Assembly (NCBI RefSeq): GCF_016616235.1
Contig: NZ_CP067100.1
Coordinates: 3,159,001 to 3,223,000, forward strand
Length of the DNA: 64,000 bases
DNA from: Bradyrhizobium diazoefficiens
Lineage (GTDB): Bacteria > Pseudomonadota > Alphaproteobacteria > Rhizobiales > Xanthobacteraceae
Reading direction: 5' to 3'
Positions 35,235 to 43,638 of this stretch are shown here, piece by piece. The first letter of the stretch is position 1. Each line of letters begins with the position of its first letter. Below the pieces are notes generated by a model. It worked only from the letters and a program-made list of their open reading frames with translations, did not search any database and was not told where the DNA came from. A program made the position numbers and the translations under genes.

Positions 35235-35885
35235 CTAAATCCTCGTCAGTCCGCAACTCGCCGCCAGCCGCACCAGCTGCGCGTCGGTGCGCGCGCCGGT
35301 CTTGGTCTTGATCAGATAGTGGTAGTTCTGGACCGTCTTGACGCTGAGATTGAGATGCGCCGCGATCTGTTCGGTGGTGGCGCCGCCGGCGAACTGGCGC
35401 AAGATTTCGATTTCGCGCTCGCCGAGCTGATCCAGCACCGAGCCCGTCGATAAACTGTCCTCGGCCAAAACATGTGCGATGTCGTCGCTCATCGCGCGTT
35501 CGCCGCGGGCGACGCTGCGGATCGCATTCGCGACGGCGGACGGCTCGCTGCTCTTGGTGACGAAGCCGGAGGCACCGGCGCCGAAGGCGGCTTTCACCAG
35601 CACGGCCTCGTTGTGCATGGTGAAGACGAGGATGCGCGCCCGCGGACTGCGCGCGCGGATGTTGCGGATGGCTTCGAGGCCACTCGCGCCGGGCATCGAG
35701 ATATCGAGCACGACGACGTCGGGGTCGTGCGCCTTGAAAGCGCCGTAGGCGTCGGCGGCATTATCGGCCTCCGCCACGACGTGCAGATCGCCCTGGCTCT
35801 CCAGCACGCGACGGTAGCCTTGCCGCACGATCGGATGATCGTCCACCAGCAGCACGGAGATGCCTGTTGCGGCGACCTCGTTCAT
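35235..35885 (-). CDS. NarL/FixJ-type response regulator
   Basis: The 216-residue protein combines a receiver domain (ISVLLVDDHPIVRQGYRRVL, phospho-acceptor in VVVLDISMPG, Lys in GFVTKSS) with a LuxR-type helix-turn-helix (LGEREIEILRQFAGGATTEQ, IAAHLNLSVKTVQNYHYLIK). It lies seven bases after its cognate histidine kinase in one operon. Regulated genes are unknown. The ATG at 35885 agrees with the receiver start; the frame is open to 36032. Confidence 0.9.
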   Translation of the reverse strand: MNEVAATGISVLLVDDHPIVRQGYRRVLESQGDLHVVAEADNAADAYGAFKAHDPDVVVLDISMPGASGLEAIRNIRARSPRARILVFTMHNEAVLVKAAFGAGASGFVTKSSEPSAVANAIRSVARGERAMSDDIAHVLAEDSLSTGSVLDQLGEREIEILRQFAGGATTEQIAAHLNLSVKTVQNYHYLIKTKTGARTDAQLVRLAASCGLTRI

Positions 35886-35892
35886 GCCGGCC

Positions 35893-37263
35893 TCACGCGG
35901 CGAGCGGGATGGTGGCGGCGACGCTAAGGCCGCCTCGCGCCGGCAGGATCGACAGCGATCCGCCGGCGGCCGTGACGCGCTCGCGGATGCCGGTGAGGCC
36001 GAAGCCGGCCGACTGCGCGACACGTTCCGCATCGCCGCCGCCGTCGTCCTCGACGCTAATCAGCAGCGTATCGTCCTCGCCGGCGCGCCGTTCGATCCGC
36101 AAGCTGATCTCTCGCGCGGAGCTGTGGCGCAGCGCGTTGGTCAGGCATTCCTGGGCGACGCGATAGGCCGTGGTCGCAGCCGGTCCGCTGATGTCGGTGA
36201 GATCGCCTCTGACGTCGAGCTGGATCGTCGGCCGCGCCGCGCTCTGCGAGCGCCAGCTGTCGACGAGATTGACGAGGCTCGCCTCGAGCCCGAGTTCCTC
36301 GGGCAACGGATTGCGCAGCCGCTTCAAGGCATCGCGCAATGATGCCATCAGGTGATGGGTCGCCTGCGAGATCATGCGCGCGTCCTGGGCGATGCCGTTG
36401 CCCCTGTTCTGTCTCGCGCCGGCCGTCTCGATCGTGTTGGCGAAGGCGAGGATCGCGGAAAGGTTTTGCCCGAACTCGTCATGCAGCTCGCGGGCAAGCG
36501 CCCGGCGCTCGTCGTCACGGATCTCGATCAGGCGCCGCGTCAGCGCCGCGCGCTGCTCGGTCGCTTCCTCCAGCCGACCGCCGAGCTCGCCCACGGCGTT
36601 GCCGATCATCGCCAGCTCCATCGAGCGGAAGCGCGGGAGTTTTGTGCGATACTGGCCTCGCGCCATGCGCTGGAGCGCAGTGACGATCGCGCGCGCCGGC
36701 GCCAGCGCATGCGCGATCGCAACCGAGGCGAGGATTGCGATCGCCGCCGCCATCAACAGCGCGACATCGATCACGTTGAGGACGTACTCCCAGGCGAGCG
36801 AGATGGCGGCTGCGGCATCCGGCGTCGCGACGACGGTGCCGGCCGTTGCTGCGCGCGGACTGACCGGCCGCACCACCTCGGCGTGGCTGCCGAGCAAGGT
36901 CGGCACGATCGCGGCGAACCAGCGCGGCGGCGTCTTGCCGAGCCCCTCGCTCTGGCCGCAGAGCGGTTTTTCGAATGCGATGGCCGGCTGGAACTCGACG
37001 CAGACGCCGGGCGAGATCAGCTTCATCGTTTCCAGCGTGCGCCACTCCGGAACGGGCAGGAGCTGCTCGCGCGTTCTGCTGCTGCGCAACAGAAACTCGT
37101 GCCAATACAGCGCCTGAAGCGCTTGCCCGACCCGCTGCGCGGAAGCCGCCGTGGCCCGGTCGACGCTGCGATAGGCATCGACGGTGGCCCACAGGGTCGC
37201 CGCGCCCAGGCAGAGCGCGACGATGAGCAGCAGACGGGCGACAAGCTGAAGCACGAGGCGCAT
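35893..37263 (-). CDS. Sensor histidine kinase (HisKA_3/NarX-like)
   Basis: This 456-residue kinase starts MRLVLQLVARLLLIVALCLG. One membrane helix (residues 5-27) opens the protein, a periplasmic domain of ~130 residues with three Cys follows, a second helix (VIDVALLMAAAIAILASVAI) leads into HAMP (ALAPARAIVTALQRMARGQY), then HisKA_3 with the phospho-His in ALARELHDEFGQNLSAILAF, and HATPase (EDDGGGDAERVAQSAGFGLT). It pairs with the NarL-type regulator seven bases downstream. The signal sensed is unknown. Confidence 0.88.
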   Translation of the reverse strand: MRLVLQLVARLLLIVALCLGAATLWATVDAYRSVDRATAASAQRVGQALQALYWHEFLLRSSRTREQLLPVPEWRTLETMKLISPGVCVEFQPAIAFEKPLCGQSEGLGKTPPRWFAAIVPTLLGSHAEVVRPVSPRAATAGTVVATPDAAAAISLAWEYVLNVIDVALLMAAAIAILASVAIAHALAPARAIVTALQRMARGQYRTKLPRFRSMELAMIGNAVGELGGRLEEATEQRAALTRRLIEIRDDERRALARELHDEFGQNLSAILAFANTIETAGARQNRGNGIAQDARMISQATHHLMASLRDALKRLRNPLPEELGLEASLVNLVDSWRSQSAARPTIQLDVRGDLTDISGPAATTAYRVAQECLTNALRHSSAREISLRIERRAGEDDTLLISVEDDGGGDAERVAQSAGFGLTGIRERVTAAGGSLSILPARGGLSVAATIPLAA

Positions 37264-37464
37264 GCGATCATCCCCGACGTTTGGTAAGGTCAGCCTAACA
37301 ACGCCGCCGCGCCTTGCCAATTGCAGCCTTTGGGCCGGATTGCAGCTCGGGCAAATTTCCCAATCCGGATTGGGCATGGCTCTTTGGACCGGGCGCAGCG
37401 GCTTTGATCTAATCGGGGTGGAATCGTTGCAAGCCAGTGCTTGCAAGGTAAGGAGCGGTGCAAC

Positions 37465-38280
37465 ATGAGTTCGATGACGATTGGACCGATCGCGCCTGCA
37501 GCGACCGACCCATCCGAGCGCAGCGCGCTGCTGTTCTGGATGATTTTCACCGGCCTGTCGATCTTCGCCCTCGTGCTGCTCTGGCGGTTCGGCCTGATTC
37601 ATCTGATGCTGACCTCGGACCGCACCTACATTTCCAGCGTCATCGCGGCGCTCTACATCATGACCTGCGGTCATTGCTTCCTGCGCACGCGGGCAATCTC
37701 GCGTGAAGGCGCTGCGGCGCGGCGCTGCCGCGCGGTGCTTGCGGCGCCTGACGGCGGCAAGCTGCTCGACGCGCGCGCGACGGCGCTGCCGCGCGGGCTG
37801 GTGCGGGACCATATCGAGAGCCTGGTGACCAAAGCCGCCGCGCAGGACTACCGGCCGGTCGACCAGACCTTGCTGTTACGCACGCTCGCCGACCGGCTGC
37901 GCGGCTCCAATGGTTTCGGCGCGTTCGTTTCGGATACGCTGATGAAGCTCGGCCTGCTCGGGACCGTCATCGGCTTCATCATCATGCTGGCGCCGATCGC
38001 GGGGCTGGACGCCGCCGACAAGGTCGCGATGCGCTCCTCGATGGGCCTGATGAGCGATGGCATGGCGGTGGCGATGTATACGACGCTTGCCGGCCTCGTC
38101 GGCTCGATCCTGGTCCGCATCCAGTATTACATGCTGGATGCTGCGACCCAGCGGGTATTCTCGGACGCGGTGGTGCTGACCGAGACCTATGTGACGCCGG
38201 TGCTCGAGCGCCAAGGCGCTGATATCAAGGGCGCTGAGATCAGAGGCGCTGGAATCAAAGGCGCCGGAACGCCGTCATGA
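37465..38280 (+). CDS. MotA/TolQ/ExbB-type proton channel protein
   Basis: The 271-residue protein is preceded by AAGGAG. It has membrane segments at about 23-43 and 52-70 and then the family channel core SDTLMKLGLLGTVIGFIIML plus GMAVAMYTTLAGLVGSILVR, the two helices that line the proton path in MotA, TolQ and ExbB. The C-terminal 20 residues repeat GADIK, GAEIR, GAGIK and GAG, encoded by a 15-base tandem repeat. It overlaps the next gene (ATGA), which has an ExbD-like single membrane helix. The pair may form an ion-driven inner-membrane motor; the work it drives is unknown. Confidence 0.78.
   Translation: MSSMTIGPIAPAATDPSERSALLFWMIFTGLSIFALVLLWRFGLIHLMLTSDRTYISSVIAALYIMTCGHCFLRTRAISREGAAARRCRAVLAAPDGGKLLDARATALPRGLVRDHIESLVTKAAAQDYRPVDQTLLLRTLADRLRGSNGFGAFVSDTLMKLGLLGTVIGFIIMLAPIAGLDAADKVAMRSSMGLMSDGMAVAMYTTLAGLVGSILVRIQYYMLDAATQRVFSDAVVLTETYVTPVLERQGADIKGAEIRGAGIKGAGTPS
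38215..38271 (+). repeat. 15-base tandem repeat encoding the channel protein's tail
   Basis: Units GGCGCTGATATCAAG, GGCGCTGAGATCAGA, GGCGCTGGAATCAAA and a partial GGCGCCGGAACG follow head to tail, encoding the pentapeptides GADIK, GAEIR, GAGIK and GAG. The copy number may vary between strains. Confidence 0.75.
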
Positions 38281-38963
38281 TGGATGATTTCGGCCTCTAT
38301 CCGCGCGAGGAGCCGTTCGATCCGCTCGGCGTGATGCTGTTCAAGGCGCTCCAGGTGATCGCGTTCCTGTTCTTCCTGGCGCTGCTCGCGGTCTCGCCGG
38401 ATGCCAAGGACGGCAAGATCGACTCCAAGGCCGAGTTCATGATCACGCTGGACTGGCCGGACAACCATCCGGACGATCTCGACCTGTTCGTGCAGGATCC
38501 CGCCGGCAACATCGCCTGGTACCGCCACCGCGAGGCCGGCTTTCTCACGCTCGACCGCGACGACCGCGGCGGCGCCAACGACTTCATCATGGTCGCCGGT
38601 AAGAAGATCGCTTCGCCCATCCGCGAGGAGATTGTGACCGTGCGCGGCATCGTCGCCGGCGAATACACGGTGAATGTCTCGCATTTCGTTGCCACGACAG
38701 GCGAGCCTGTCACGGCCAATGTGAAGGTGCAGAAGCTCAATCCGACCGCGCAGGTGGTGTTCGACAACAAGTTCACGCTCGACCACACCGGCGACGAAAA
38801 GACCGCGGTGCGGTTCCGGCTCGATGCCGAGGGCAAGGTGGTCGACGTGAGCCAACGGCCAAAATCGCTCTTGGAGACGTTCCGCAGCAGCTGGCGCAAC
38901 GGCGGCGATCTCGACCCGAGGACCGGTGTGAGCAAGAACACTGCGAGGGTACGCCGTGACTAG
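38277..38963 (+). CDS. Single-pass membrane protein with ExbD-like anchor and periplasmic beta domain
   Basis: The 228-residue protein has a short cytoplasmic N-terminus, one membrane helix (FKALQVIAFLFFLALLAVSP, about 22-41) and a ~180-residue periplasmic part. The layout and the segment DPLGVML before the helix recall ExbD, TolR or MotB subunits, but the usual ion-carrying Asp inside the helix is absent. The periplasmic part begins ITLDWPDNHPDDLDLFVQDP, a YfaP/bacterial-Ig-like pattern seen in carbohydrate or surface-binding modules. It overlaps both neighbours, so the three genes are one operon. Confidence 0.7.
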   Translation: MMDDFGLYPREEPFDPLGVMLFKALQVIAFLFFLALLAVSPDAKDGKIDSKAEFMITLDWPDNHPDDLDLFVQDPAGNIAWYRHREAGFLTLDRDDRGGANDFIMVAGKKIASPIREEIVTVRGIVAGEYTVNVSHFVATTGEPVTANVKVQKLNPTAQVVFDNKFTLDHTGDEKTAVRFRLDAEGKVVDVSQRPKSLLETFRSSWRNGGDLDPRTGVSKNTARVRRD

Positions 38964-39561
38964 CCTGCAAACGGTCATTCTCACGCTGTCGGTCGCCTAT
39001 GCCGTCATCGGCGCGTTGTTGCTGATCGTGCTGGTCTATGCGCGGCTGCACTGGTCGTTCAAAGCGGTCGCGGTGGTCGTGACCAGCGCCTTCTATGTCG
39101 TCAGCTTCACCGAAATGCGCGGGCTGCTCGGCTGGGCCAGTTCCGACCGGCTGCCGGCCTCATTCAAGCTGCTGAAGGCCCGCATCGTCGAGCCGCATTC
39201 ACTGGAGGGCGATCCCGGCTCGATCTATCTGTGGGTCGAGCAGCTCGATGAGGACAATCGCCCGAGCGGCATCCCGCGCGCATTTCGGGTGCCCTATAAT
39301 GACAGGCTGGCCGACAAGACCCATGCAGCGGAGAACGAGATCGCGGCTGGGCATCCGCAGGGCGGGCGCGCCGCGGATTTCGGCGGCGGCGAGGGCAGCC
39401 TGATCGACATGGTCCGAGAATATGTGACGCCCAAGACCATCTTGGAGACCAGCGGTGGCGATTCCTCGACCGGCGAATTCGTCGCCCCGCCGGCCGGCGC
39501 GCAAGGCGCCGTGTTCACCCCGCTGCCGCCGCCCCGGATGCCGCCCAAGGACGAGCAATAG
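38956..39561 (+). CDS. Membrane protein of the channel cluster
   Basis: A 201-residue protein starts at a GTG eight bases inside the previous gene. Two membrane helices (about 9-29 and 35-52) are followed by a soluble region (SFKLLKARIVEPHSLEGDPG, IYLWVEQLDEDNRPSGIPRA) and a Gly/Pro-rich C-terminus (PPAGAQGAVFTPLPPPRMPP). It matches no family I can name. Strict overlap with the two upstream genes indicates a fixed stoichiometric partner of the channel pair. Confidence 0.7.
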   Translation: MTSLQTVILTLSVAYAVIGALLLIVLVYARLHWSFKAVAVVVTSAFYVVSFTEMRGLLGWASSDRLPASFKLLKARIVEPHSLEGDPGSIYLWVEQLDEDNRPSGIPRAFRVPYNDRLADKTHAAENEIAAGHPQGGRAADFGGGEGSLIDMVREYVTPKTILETSGGDSSTGEFVAPPAGAQGAVFTPLPPPRMPPKDEQ

Positions 39562-39690
39562 GCTCTTCATCATCGCGCCAGACCATCGCGCGAAGGCCGC
39601 GCTGGAAAACCGCCCCCGGCTGGCGCATCCTGTTGACGCCCCTCAAATTGGCTTTATCGGCTCACAATAAGGTTTGAGGGTGGAGGGTGC

Positions 39691-40431
39691 GTGCTTCTCG
39701 CTGTCTTCTCGGATATCCACGGCAACCGGCAGGCGTTCGAGGCCTGCCTGAAGGCGGCGCGCGCCAAGGGCGCGGAGCGATTCGTCCTGCTCGGCGACTT
39801 CGTCGGCTATGGCGCCGATCCGGAATGGGTCGTGGAGACCGCGATGGCGCTGGTCGCGGAGGGCGCCATCGCGGTCCGCGGCAACCATGACGAGGCCGTC
39901 AACAGCACGGCCGAATCGATGAATGCCGAGGCGCAAGTCGCGATCGAATGGACGCGTGGCCGGCTCGACGTGGCCCAGCGGCGGTTCCTCGCCGAGCTGC
40001 CGATGGCCGTGGAAGAGAAGGAGCGGCTCTACGTCCACTCGGAAGCCGCAAGCCCGCAGCGCTGGCACTATGTCCGCTCGACCGCCGATGCGGCCAAGAG
40101 CCTGATCGCGACGCCGGCCCATGTCACCTTCTGCGGCCACATCCACCGCCCGGCGCTCTATTCGATGTCGGTGACCGCGAAGATGACGAGCCTCCTGCCC
40201 AAGACAGATGTCTCCGTGCCGCTGCTGCGCGGCCGGCGATGGCTGGCGGTGCTGGGCTCGGTCGGCCAGCCTCGCGACGGCGATCCTTCAGCGGCCTTCG
40301 CGCTGTTCGAGACGGTCTCCTGCGAGATCACCTATTGCCGCGCGCCCTATGATATCGAGGCGGCCGCGCGCCGGATCCGCGACAACGGCCTGCCGCACTG
40401 GCTGGCCGACCGGCTGTCGCAGGGGCGCTAG
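39691..40431 (+). CDS. Calcineurin-like metallophosphoesterase
   Basis: This 246-residue protein carries the standard metallophosphoesterase set: VFSDIHGNRQAF, LLGDFVGYGADPEWV, AVRGNHDEA and CGHIHRPALY, which bind two metals. The start is a GTG at 39691. Members are protein or nucleotide phosphatases. It ends six bases before the kinase-USP gene and is surely cotranscribed with it, so a phosphatase acting on that kinase or its targets is plausible. Confidence 0.85.
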   Translation: MLLAVFSDIHGNRQAFEACLKAARAKGAERFVLLGDFVGYGADPEWVVETAMALVAEGAIAVRGNHDEAVNSTAESMNAEAQVAIEWTRGRLDVAQRRFLAELPMAVEEKERLYVHSEAASPQRWHYVRSTADAAKSLIATPAHVTFCGHIHRPALYSMSVTAKMTSLLPKTDVSVPLLRGRRWLAVLGSVGQPRDGDPSAAFALFETVSCEITYCRAPYDIEAAARRIRDNGLPHWLADRLSQGR

Positions 40432-40437
40432 CGGCCA

Positions 40438-41877
40438 ATGCCCAAACCCCTGGTCAAATCGGGCGCTGTCATCGATGGCTACACCATCGGCGAGTGCGTC
40501 CATGCCGGCGGCATGGCGACGCTGTGGACGGTCACCCATCCCGGCGTCGACGTGCCGCTGCTGATGAAGATCCCGCGGGCATCGGAGGGCGAGGACCCCG
40601 CCGCGATCGTCTCCTTCGAGATGGAGATGATGATTCTGCCGCGGCTCGCAGGTCCCCACGTGCCCTCGTGCTTCGGCACCGGCGATTTCGCGCACCAGGC
40701 CTATGTCGTGATCGAGCGCATTGCCGGCACCACGCTGTACAAGCGGCTGCCCGATCTGCCGCTGCCTTACAACGAGGCGCGGCAGCTCGTCGCCAAGGTC
40801 GCGACCGCGCTCGCCGATCTGCACCGGCAAAACGTGATTCATCACGACATCAAGCCGAGCAGCATCATGTTCCGCGAGAGCGGCGAGGCGGTGCTGATCG
40901 ATTATGGTCTCTCGCATCACAACCATCTGCCCGACCTGTTGCAGGAGGAGTTCCGCCTACCCTATGGCACCGCGCCCTATATGGCGCCGGAACGGCTGCT
41001 GGGCGTGCGCGACGATCCGCGCAGCGATCTGTTCTCGCTCGGCGTGCTGCTCTATTTCTTCACCACGGGCGAGCGTCCGTTCGGCGAGGGCGAGACACTG
41101 CGCGCAATGCGGCGCAGGCTGTGGCGCGATCCGCATCCGCCGCGCGCGCTGCGCGCCGACTATCCGCCCTGGCTCCAGGAGGTCGTGCTGCGGTGCCTGG
41201 AGATCGAGCCGGTGTGGCGCTATCCGACAGCGTCCCAGCTCGCGTTCGATCTCACCCATCCGGACCAGGTCAAGCTCACCGCGCGCTCGGAACGGATCAA
41301 GCGTGATCCGCTCAGCGTCGCGTGGCGACGCCGCTTCAACCAGGGCGCGATGCAGCCGCGCGCAAAATCCGACGTTGCGGAACAGATCGCGTCGAGCCCG
41401 ATCGTCGCGGTCGCGCTCGATACCGCCGAAGGCGCGCCGGAGCTGAACGAGGCGCTGCGCATGACCACCGAGCGCATTCTGGCCACGTTACCTTCGGCGC
41501 GACTTGCCTGCGTCAATGTCCTCAAGCTCAACCGCATCGCCATTGACAAGACTCTGGACGAGCAGGGCTCCAACAAGCACATCGATCGCCTGGTGGCGCT
41601 CCGGCATTGGGCCACGCCGCTGAAGCTCGACGAGAGCCGGCTGTCGGTTCACGTGCTGGAGGCGGTCGATCCCGCCACGGCGCTCTTGGAATTCGCCGAG
41701 ATGAACTCGGTCGATCATCTCATCATCGGGGCGCGGCAAAATTCGTTCAGGCGTACCTGGCTCGGCAGCGTCTCGGCCAAGGTGGCTGCAGAGGCGACCT
41801 GCACCGTCACCGTGGTGCGGCCGCCGCGGATGGCCGCGGATGCGGCGAGGACAGACGTCGGCGTGGTGTGGGGCTAA
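40438..41877 (+). CDS. Serine/threonine protein kinase fused to a universal stress protein domain
   Basis: A 479-residue two-domain protein. Residues ~13-275 are a Hanks-type kinase: glycine loop IGECVHAGGMATLW, Lys44 in LLMKIP, catalytic loop HHDIKPSSIMF (Asp137, Lys139), DYG at 155-157 in place of DFG, and APE in PYMAPERLL. The metal-binding Asn of the catalytic loop (HRDxKxxN) is Ser142. Residues ~325-470 resemble UspA (SSPIVAVALDTAEGAPELNE, VDHLIIGARQNSFRRTWLGS). There is no membrane segment. The domains may couple nucleotide or stress sensing to phosphorylation. It pairs with the upstream phosphatase. Confidence 0.85.
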   Translation: MPKPLVKSGAVIDGYTIGECVHAGGMATLWTVTHPGVDVPLLMKIPRASEGEDPAAIVSFEMEMMILPRLAGPHVPSCFGTGDFAHQAYVVIERIAGTTLYKRLPDLPLPYNEARQLVAKVATALADLHRQNVIHHDIKPSSIMFRESGEAVLIDYGLSHHNHLPDLLQEEFRLPYGTAPYMAPERLLGVRDDPRSDLFSLGVLLYFFTTGERPFGEGETLRAMRRRLWRDPHPPRALRADYPPWLQEVVLRCLEIEPVWRYPTASQLAFDLTHPDQVKLTARSERIKRDPLSVAWRRRFNQGAMQPRAKSDVAEQIASSPIVAVALDTAEGAPELNEALRMTTERILATLPSARLACVNVLKLNRIAIDKTLDEQGSNKHIDRLVALRHWATPLKLDESRLSVHVLEAVDPATALLEFAEMNSVDHLIIGARQNSFRRTWLGSVSAKVAAEATCTVTVVRPPRMAADAARTDVGVVWG

Positions 41878-41913
41878 AGCGCGATGCGATTACGATGAAT
41901 CGCCATCGCGCTT
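41877..41913. repeat. Inverted repeat AAGCGCGATG
   Basis: AAGCGCGATG and CATCGCGCTT form a perfect 10-bp stem around a 17-base loop, starting at the kinase stop codon. It is one of two neighbouring palindromes and may act as a terminator or dispersed repeat. Confidence 0.6.
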
Positions 41914-41930
41914 CCCCTCTTTGTTTGAGC

Positions 41931-41967
41931 ATGATCCGGAAAACCGCTGCGCACTTTTCCGGATCAT
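41931..41967. repeat. Inverted repeat ATGATCCGGAAAA
   Basis: ATGATCCGGAAAA and TTTTCCGGATCAT are perfect 13-base arms around CCGCTGCGCAC. This 'gatccggaaaa...ttttccggatc' palindrome is a familiar dispersed element in Bradyrhizobium and relatives. It lies between two convergent genes. Confidence 0.7.
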
Positions 41968-41979
41968 CTCTAGGAAAGA

Positions 41980-42171
41980 TCACGCCGCGTGGGCGGTGTG
42001 GACGGCGCGCTTGCGGCGGACCGGCCAGGAGAAGTGCGGCCCCGGCTCGCCGTGATCCGCGCTGCCGCCGAAGTACTGGATGATCTCGCGGCAGGGCTCG
42101 CAATTGAACAGATTGCGCGAGGCGGATGCCTTGGTCATTTCCTTCAGGCAGTTCGGGCAGTGCGGTTTCAT
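41980..42171 (-). CDS. Small zinc-ribbon-like protein
   Basis: A 63-residue protein, MKPHCPNCLKEMTKASASRN..., with two CxxC knuckles (CPNC at 5-8 and CEPC near 28-31) that should bind one zinc ion. The remainder is basic (PVRRKRAVHTAHAA). Its ATG overlaps the stop of the upstream small gene (ATGA), so they are translated together. Function unknown; a nucleic-acid-binding adaptor is conceivable. Confidence 0.6.
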   Translation of the reverse strand: MKPHCPNCLKEMTKASASRNLFNCEPCREIIQYFGGSADHGEPGPHFSWPVRRKRAVHTAHAA

Positions 42172-42374
42172 GGGTCGTTCCGAAAAGAGGCAGTCTCGGC
42201 GTCGGCGTTGCGCGGCAAACGAATGCTCGTGGTCGACATTGTCGAGCGTGGCATCGCCGCCCAGAACTCGTCGGCGCGCTCGAGGCGGCCGAAGAAGTAA
42301 TCGAGCCCCGGATGCGGGCGGCGCGGAATCCGGCACCTGCGCCTGGGCTGGCGCTTGATGAGTGCGATCTGCAT
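42168..42374 (-). CDS. Small basic protein, 68 residues
   Basis: A 68-residue protein, MQIALIKRQPRRRCRIPRRP..., preceded by GGAGG at ideal spacing. The N-terminal third is strongly basic, the middle (LDYFFGRLERADEFWAAMPR) may form a helix. It matches no known family. It is the middle gene of three tiny coupled genes: five bases after the 47-residue gene and overlapping the zinc-ribbon gene by four. Confidence 0.5.
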   Translation of the reverse strand: MQIALIKRQPRRRCRIPRRPHPGLDYFFGRLERADEFWAAMPRSTMSTTSIRLPRNADAETASFRNDP

Positions 42375-42379
42375 GGCGC

Positions 42380-42523
42380 TCAACCTCCACGGCGATGAAG
42401 ATAAATGATGCGGGCGGAAGCCGCGACCTTCACCGGTCGCGTCACATAGATACAGCGCGCCGCGATCGCGGCATTGAACCCGAGCCACAACGCCACGCCA
42501 GTCCAAACCAGGGTCGTCGTCAT
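42380..42523 (-). CDS. Small single-pass membrane protein, 47 residues
   Basis: A 47-residue protein, MTTTLVWTGVALWLGFNAAI..., with one membrane helix (about 5-23) and a basic cytoplasmic tail (ARIIYLHRRGG). GGGAGC precedes the ATG. It is the first gene of the three-microprotein operon. Too short for confident family assignment. Confidence 0.5.
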   Translation of the reverse strand: MTTTLVWTGVALWLGFNAAIAARCIYVTRPVKVAASARIIYLHRRGG

Positions 42524-42682
42524 GATGTGCTCCCGTCAAAAGCAGGCAGGAGTCACTTGCGATGATTTGCGCGAATCAGTGAAGTCCGGATGAGTACGGA
42601 TCGAAGTTGCAATTTGAAGCATTGCGCGCTGCAACACCCGTAGCAGCCGGATTTCTCGCGGGCCGCTGCAGCTCAATCGAGC

Positions 42683-43384
42683 TCAGATCGCCTCGCCGCG
42701 TGCGCCCAGTGCCGCGTTGCGGATTGCGTCGATGTTGGCCTTGTAGGCGTCCTGCGTGCCGCCCTTGAACACGGAGGTGCCGGCGACGAAGGCGTTGGCG
42801 CCCGCTGCTGCCAAGGCGCCTGCGACGTCGGGGCCGACGCCTCCGTCGACCTCGATGTCGATCGGACGGCCCGCCGTCATCGCGCGGATATCGCGGATCT
42901 TGCCGATCGCGGCAGGGATGAAGGCTTGGCCGCCGAAGCCGGGATTGACCGACATCACCAACACGAGGTCGACGAGGTCGAGGACGTATTCGAGCACGCC
43001 GATCGGCGTGCCCGGGTTGAGCGAGACGCCGGCCTTCTTGCCGAGTGCGCGGATCGCCTGGAGCGAGCGGTGCAGATGGGGGCCGGCCTCCGCGTGCACG
43101 GTGATGTGGTCGCAGCCGGCTTTCGCAAAAGCCTCGAGATAGGGATCGCAGGGCGAGATCATCAGGTGCGCGTCGAACACCTTCTTGGTGTGCGGGCGCA
43201 TCGCCTTGATCACGTCGGGGCCATAGGAGATGTTGGGGACGAAATGTCCGTCCATCACGTCGAGATGGATCCAGTCGGCGCCGGCGGCATCCACCGCACG
43301 CACCTCCTCGCCGAGCCTGGAGAAATCCGAGGCCAGGATCGAGGGTGCGATGGCCAGGGGGCGGGGAGCGAAGGCTTGGGTCAT
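42683..43384 (-). CDS. rpe: Ribulose-phosphate 3-epimerase
   Basis: Rpe interconverts ribulose-5-phosphate and xylulose-5-phosphate in the pentose phosphate and Calvin cycles. The 233-residue TIM barrel has all family motifs: [69 protein letters not shown] and [15 protein letters not shown]. The ATG at 43384 agrees with the usual N-terminus; the frame is open to 43504. Confidence 0.95.
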   Translation of the reverse strand: MTQAFAPRPLAIAPSILASDFSRLGEEVRAVDAAGADWIHLDVMDGHFVPNISYGPDVIKAMRPHTKKVFDAHLMISPCDPYLEAFAKAGCDHITVHAEAGPHLHRSLQAIRALGKKAGVSLNPGTPIGVLEYVLDLVDLVLVMSVNPGFGGQAFIPAAIGKIRDIRAMTAGRPIDIEVDGGVGPDVAGALAAAGANAFVAGTSVFKGGTQDAYKANIDAIRNAALGARGEAI

Positions 43385-43638
43385 GGCGCGGTTTCCGGTG
43401 GCGGCCCCTAGGAAGATCAGGTCCCGCCTAACATGGGCATCCCGGCCGGGCAATGCAGGGGAGGCGCGCTTCCTGTGGGCGGAAATTTCTGCCGCAACCG
43501 GCATGAATTGCCGGTGTTTCCGGACCCGCCGAGCGCGGCGAGGGCGGATTTCATTGAGCTTTTTGCGCTGGCATGACGCTTGCTGACCTCACCTCCAGAA
43601 CATTGGCCGCGGCGTGCCGCATCGGTTGGAGTTGTGCA

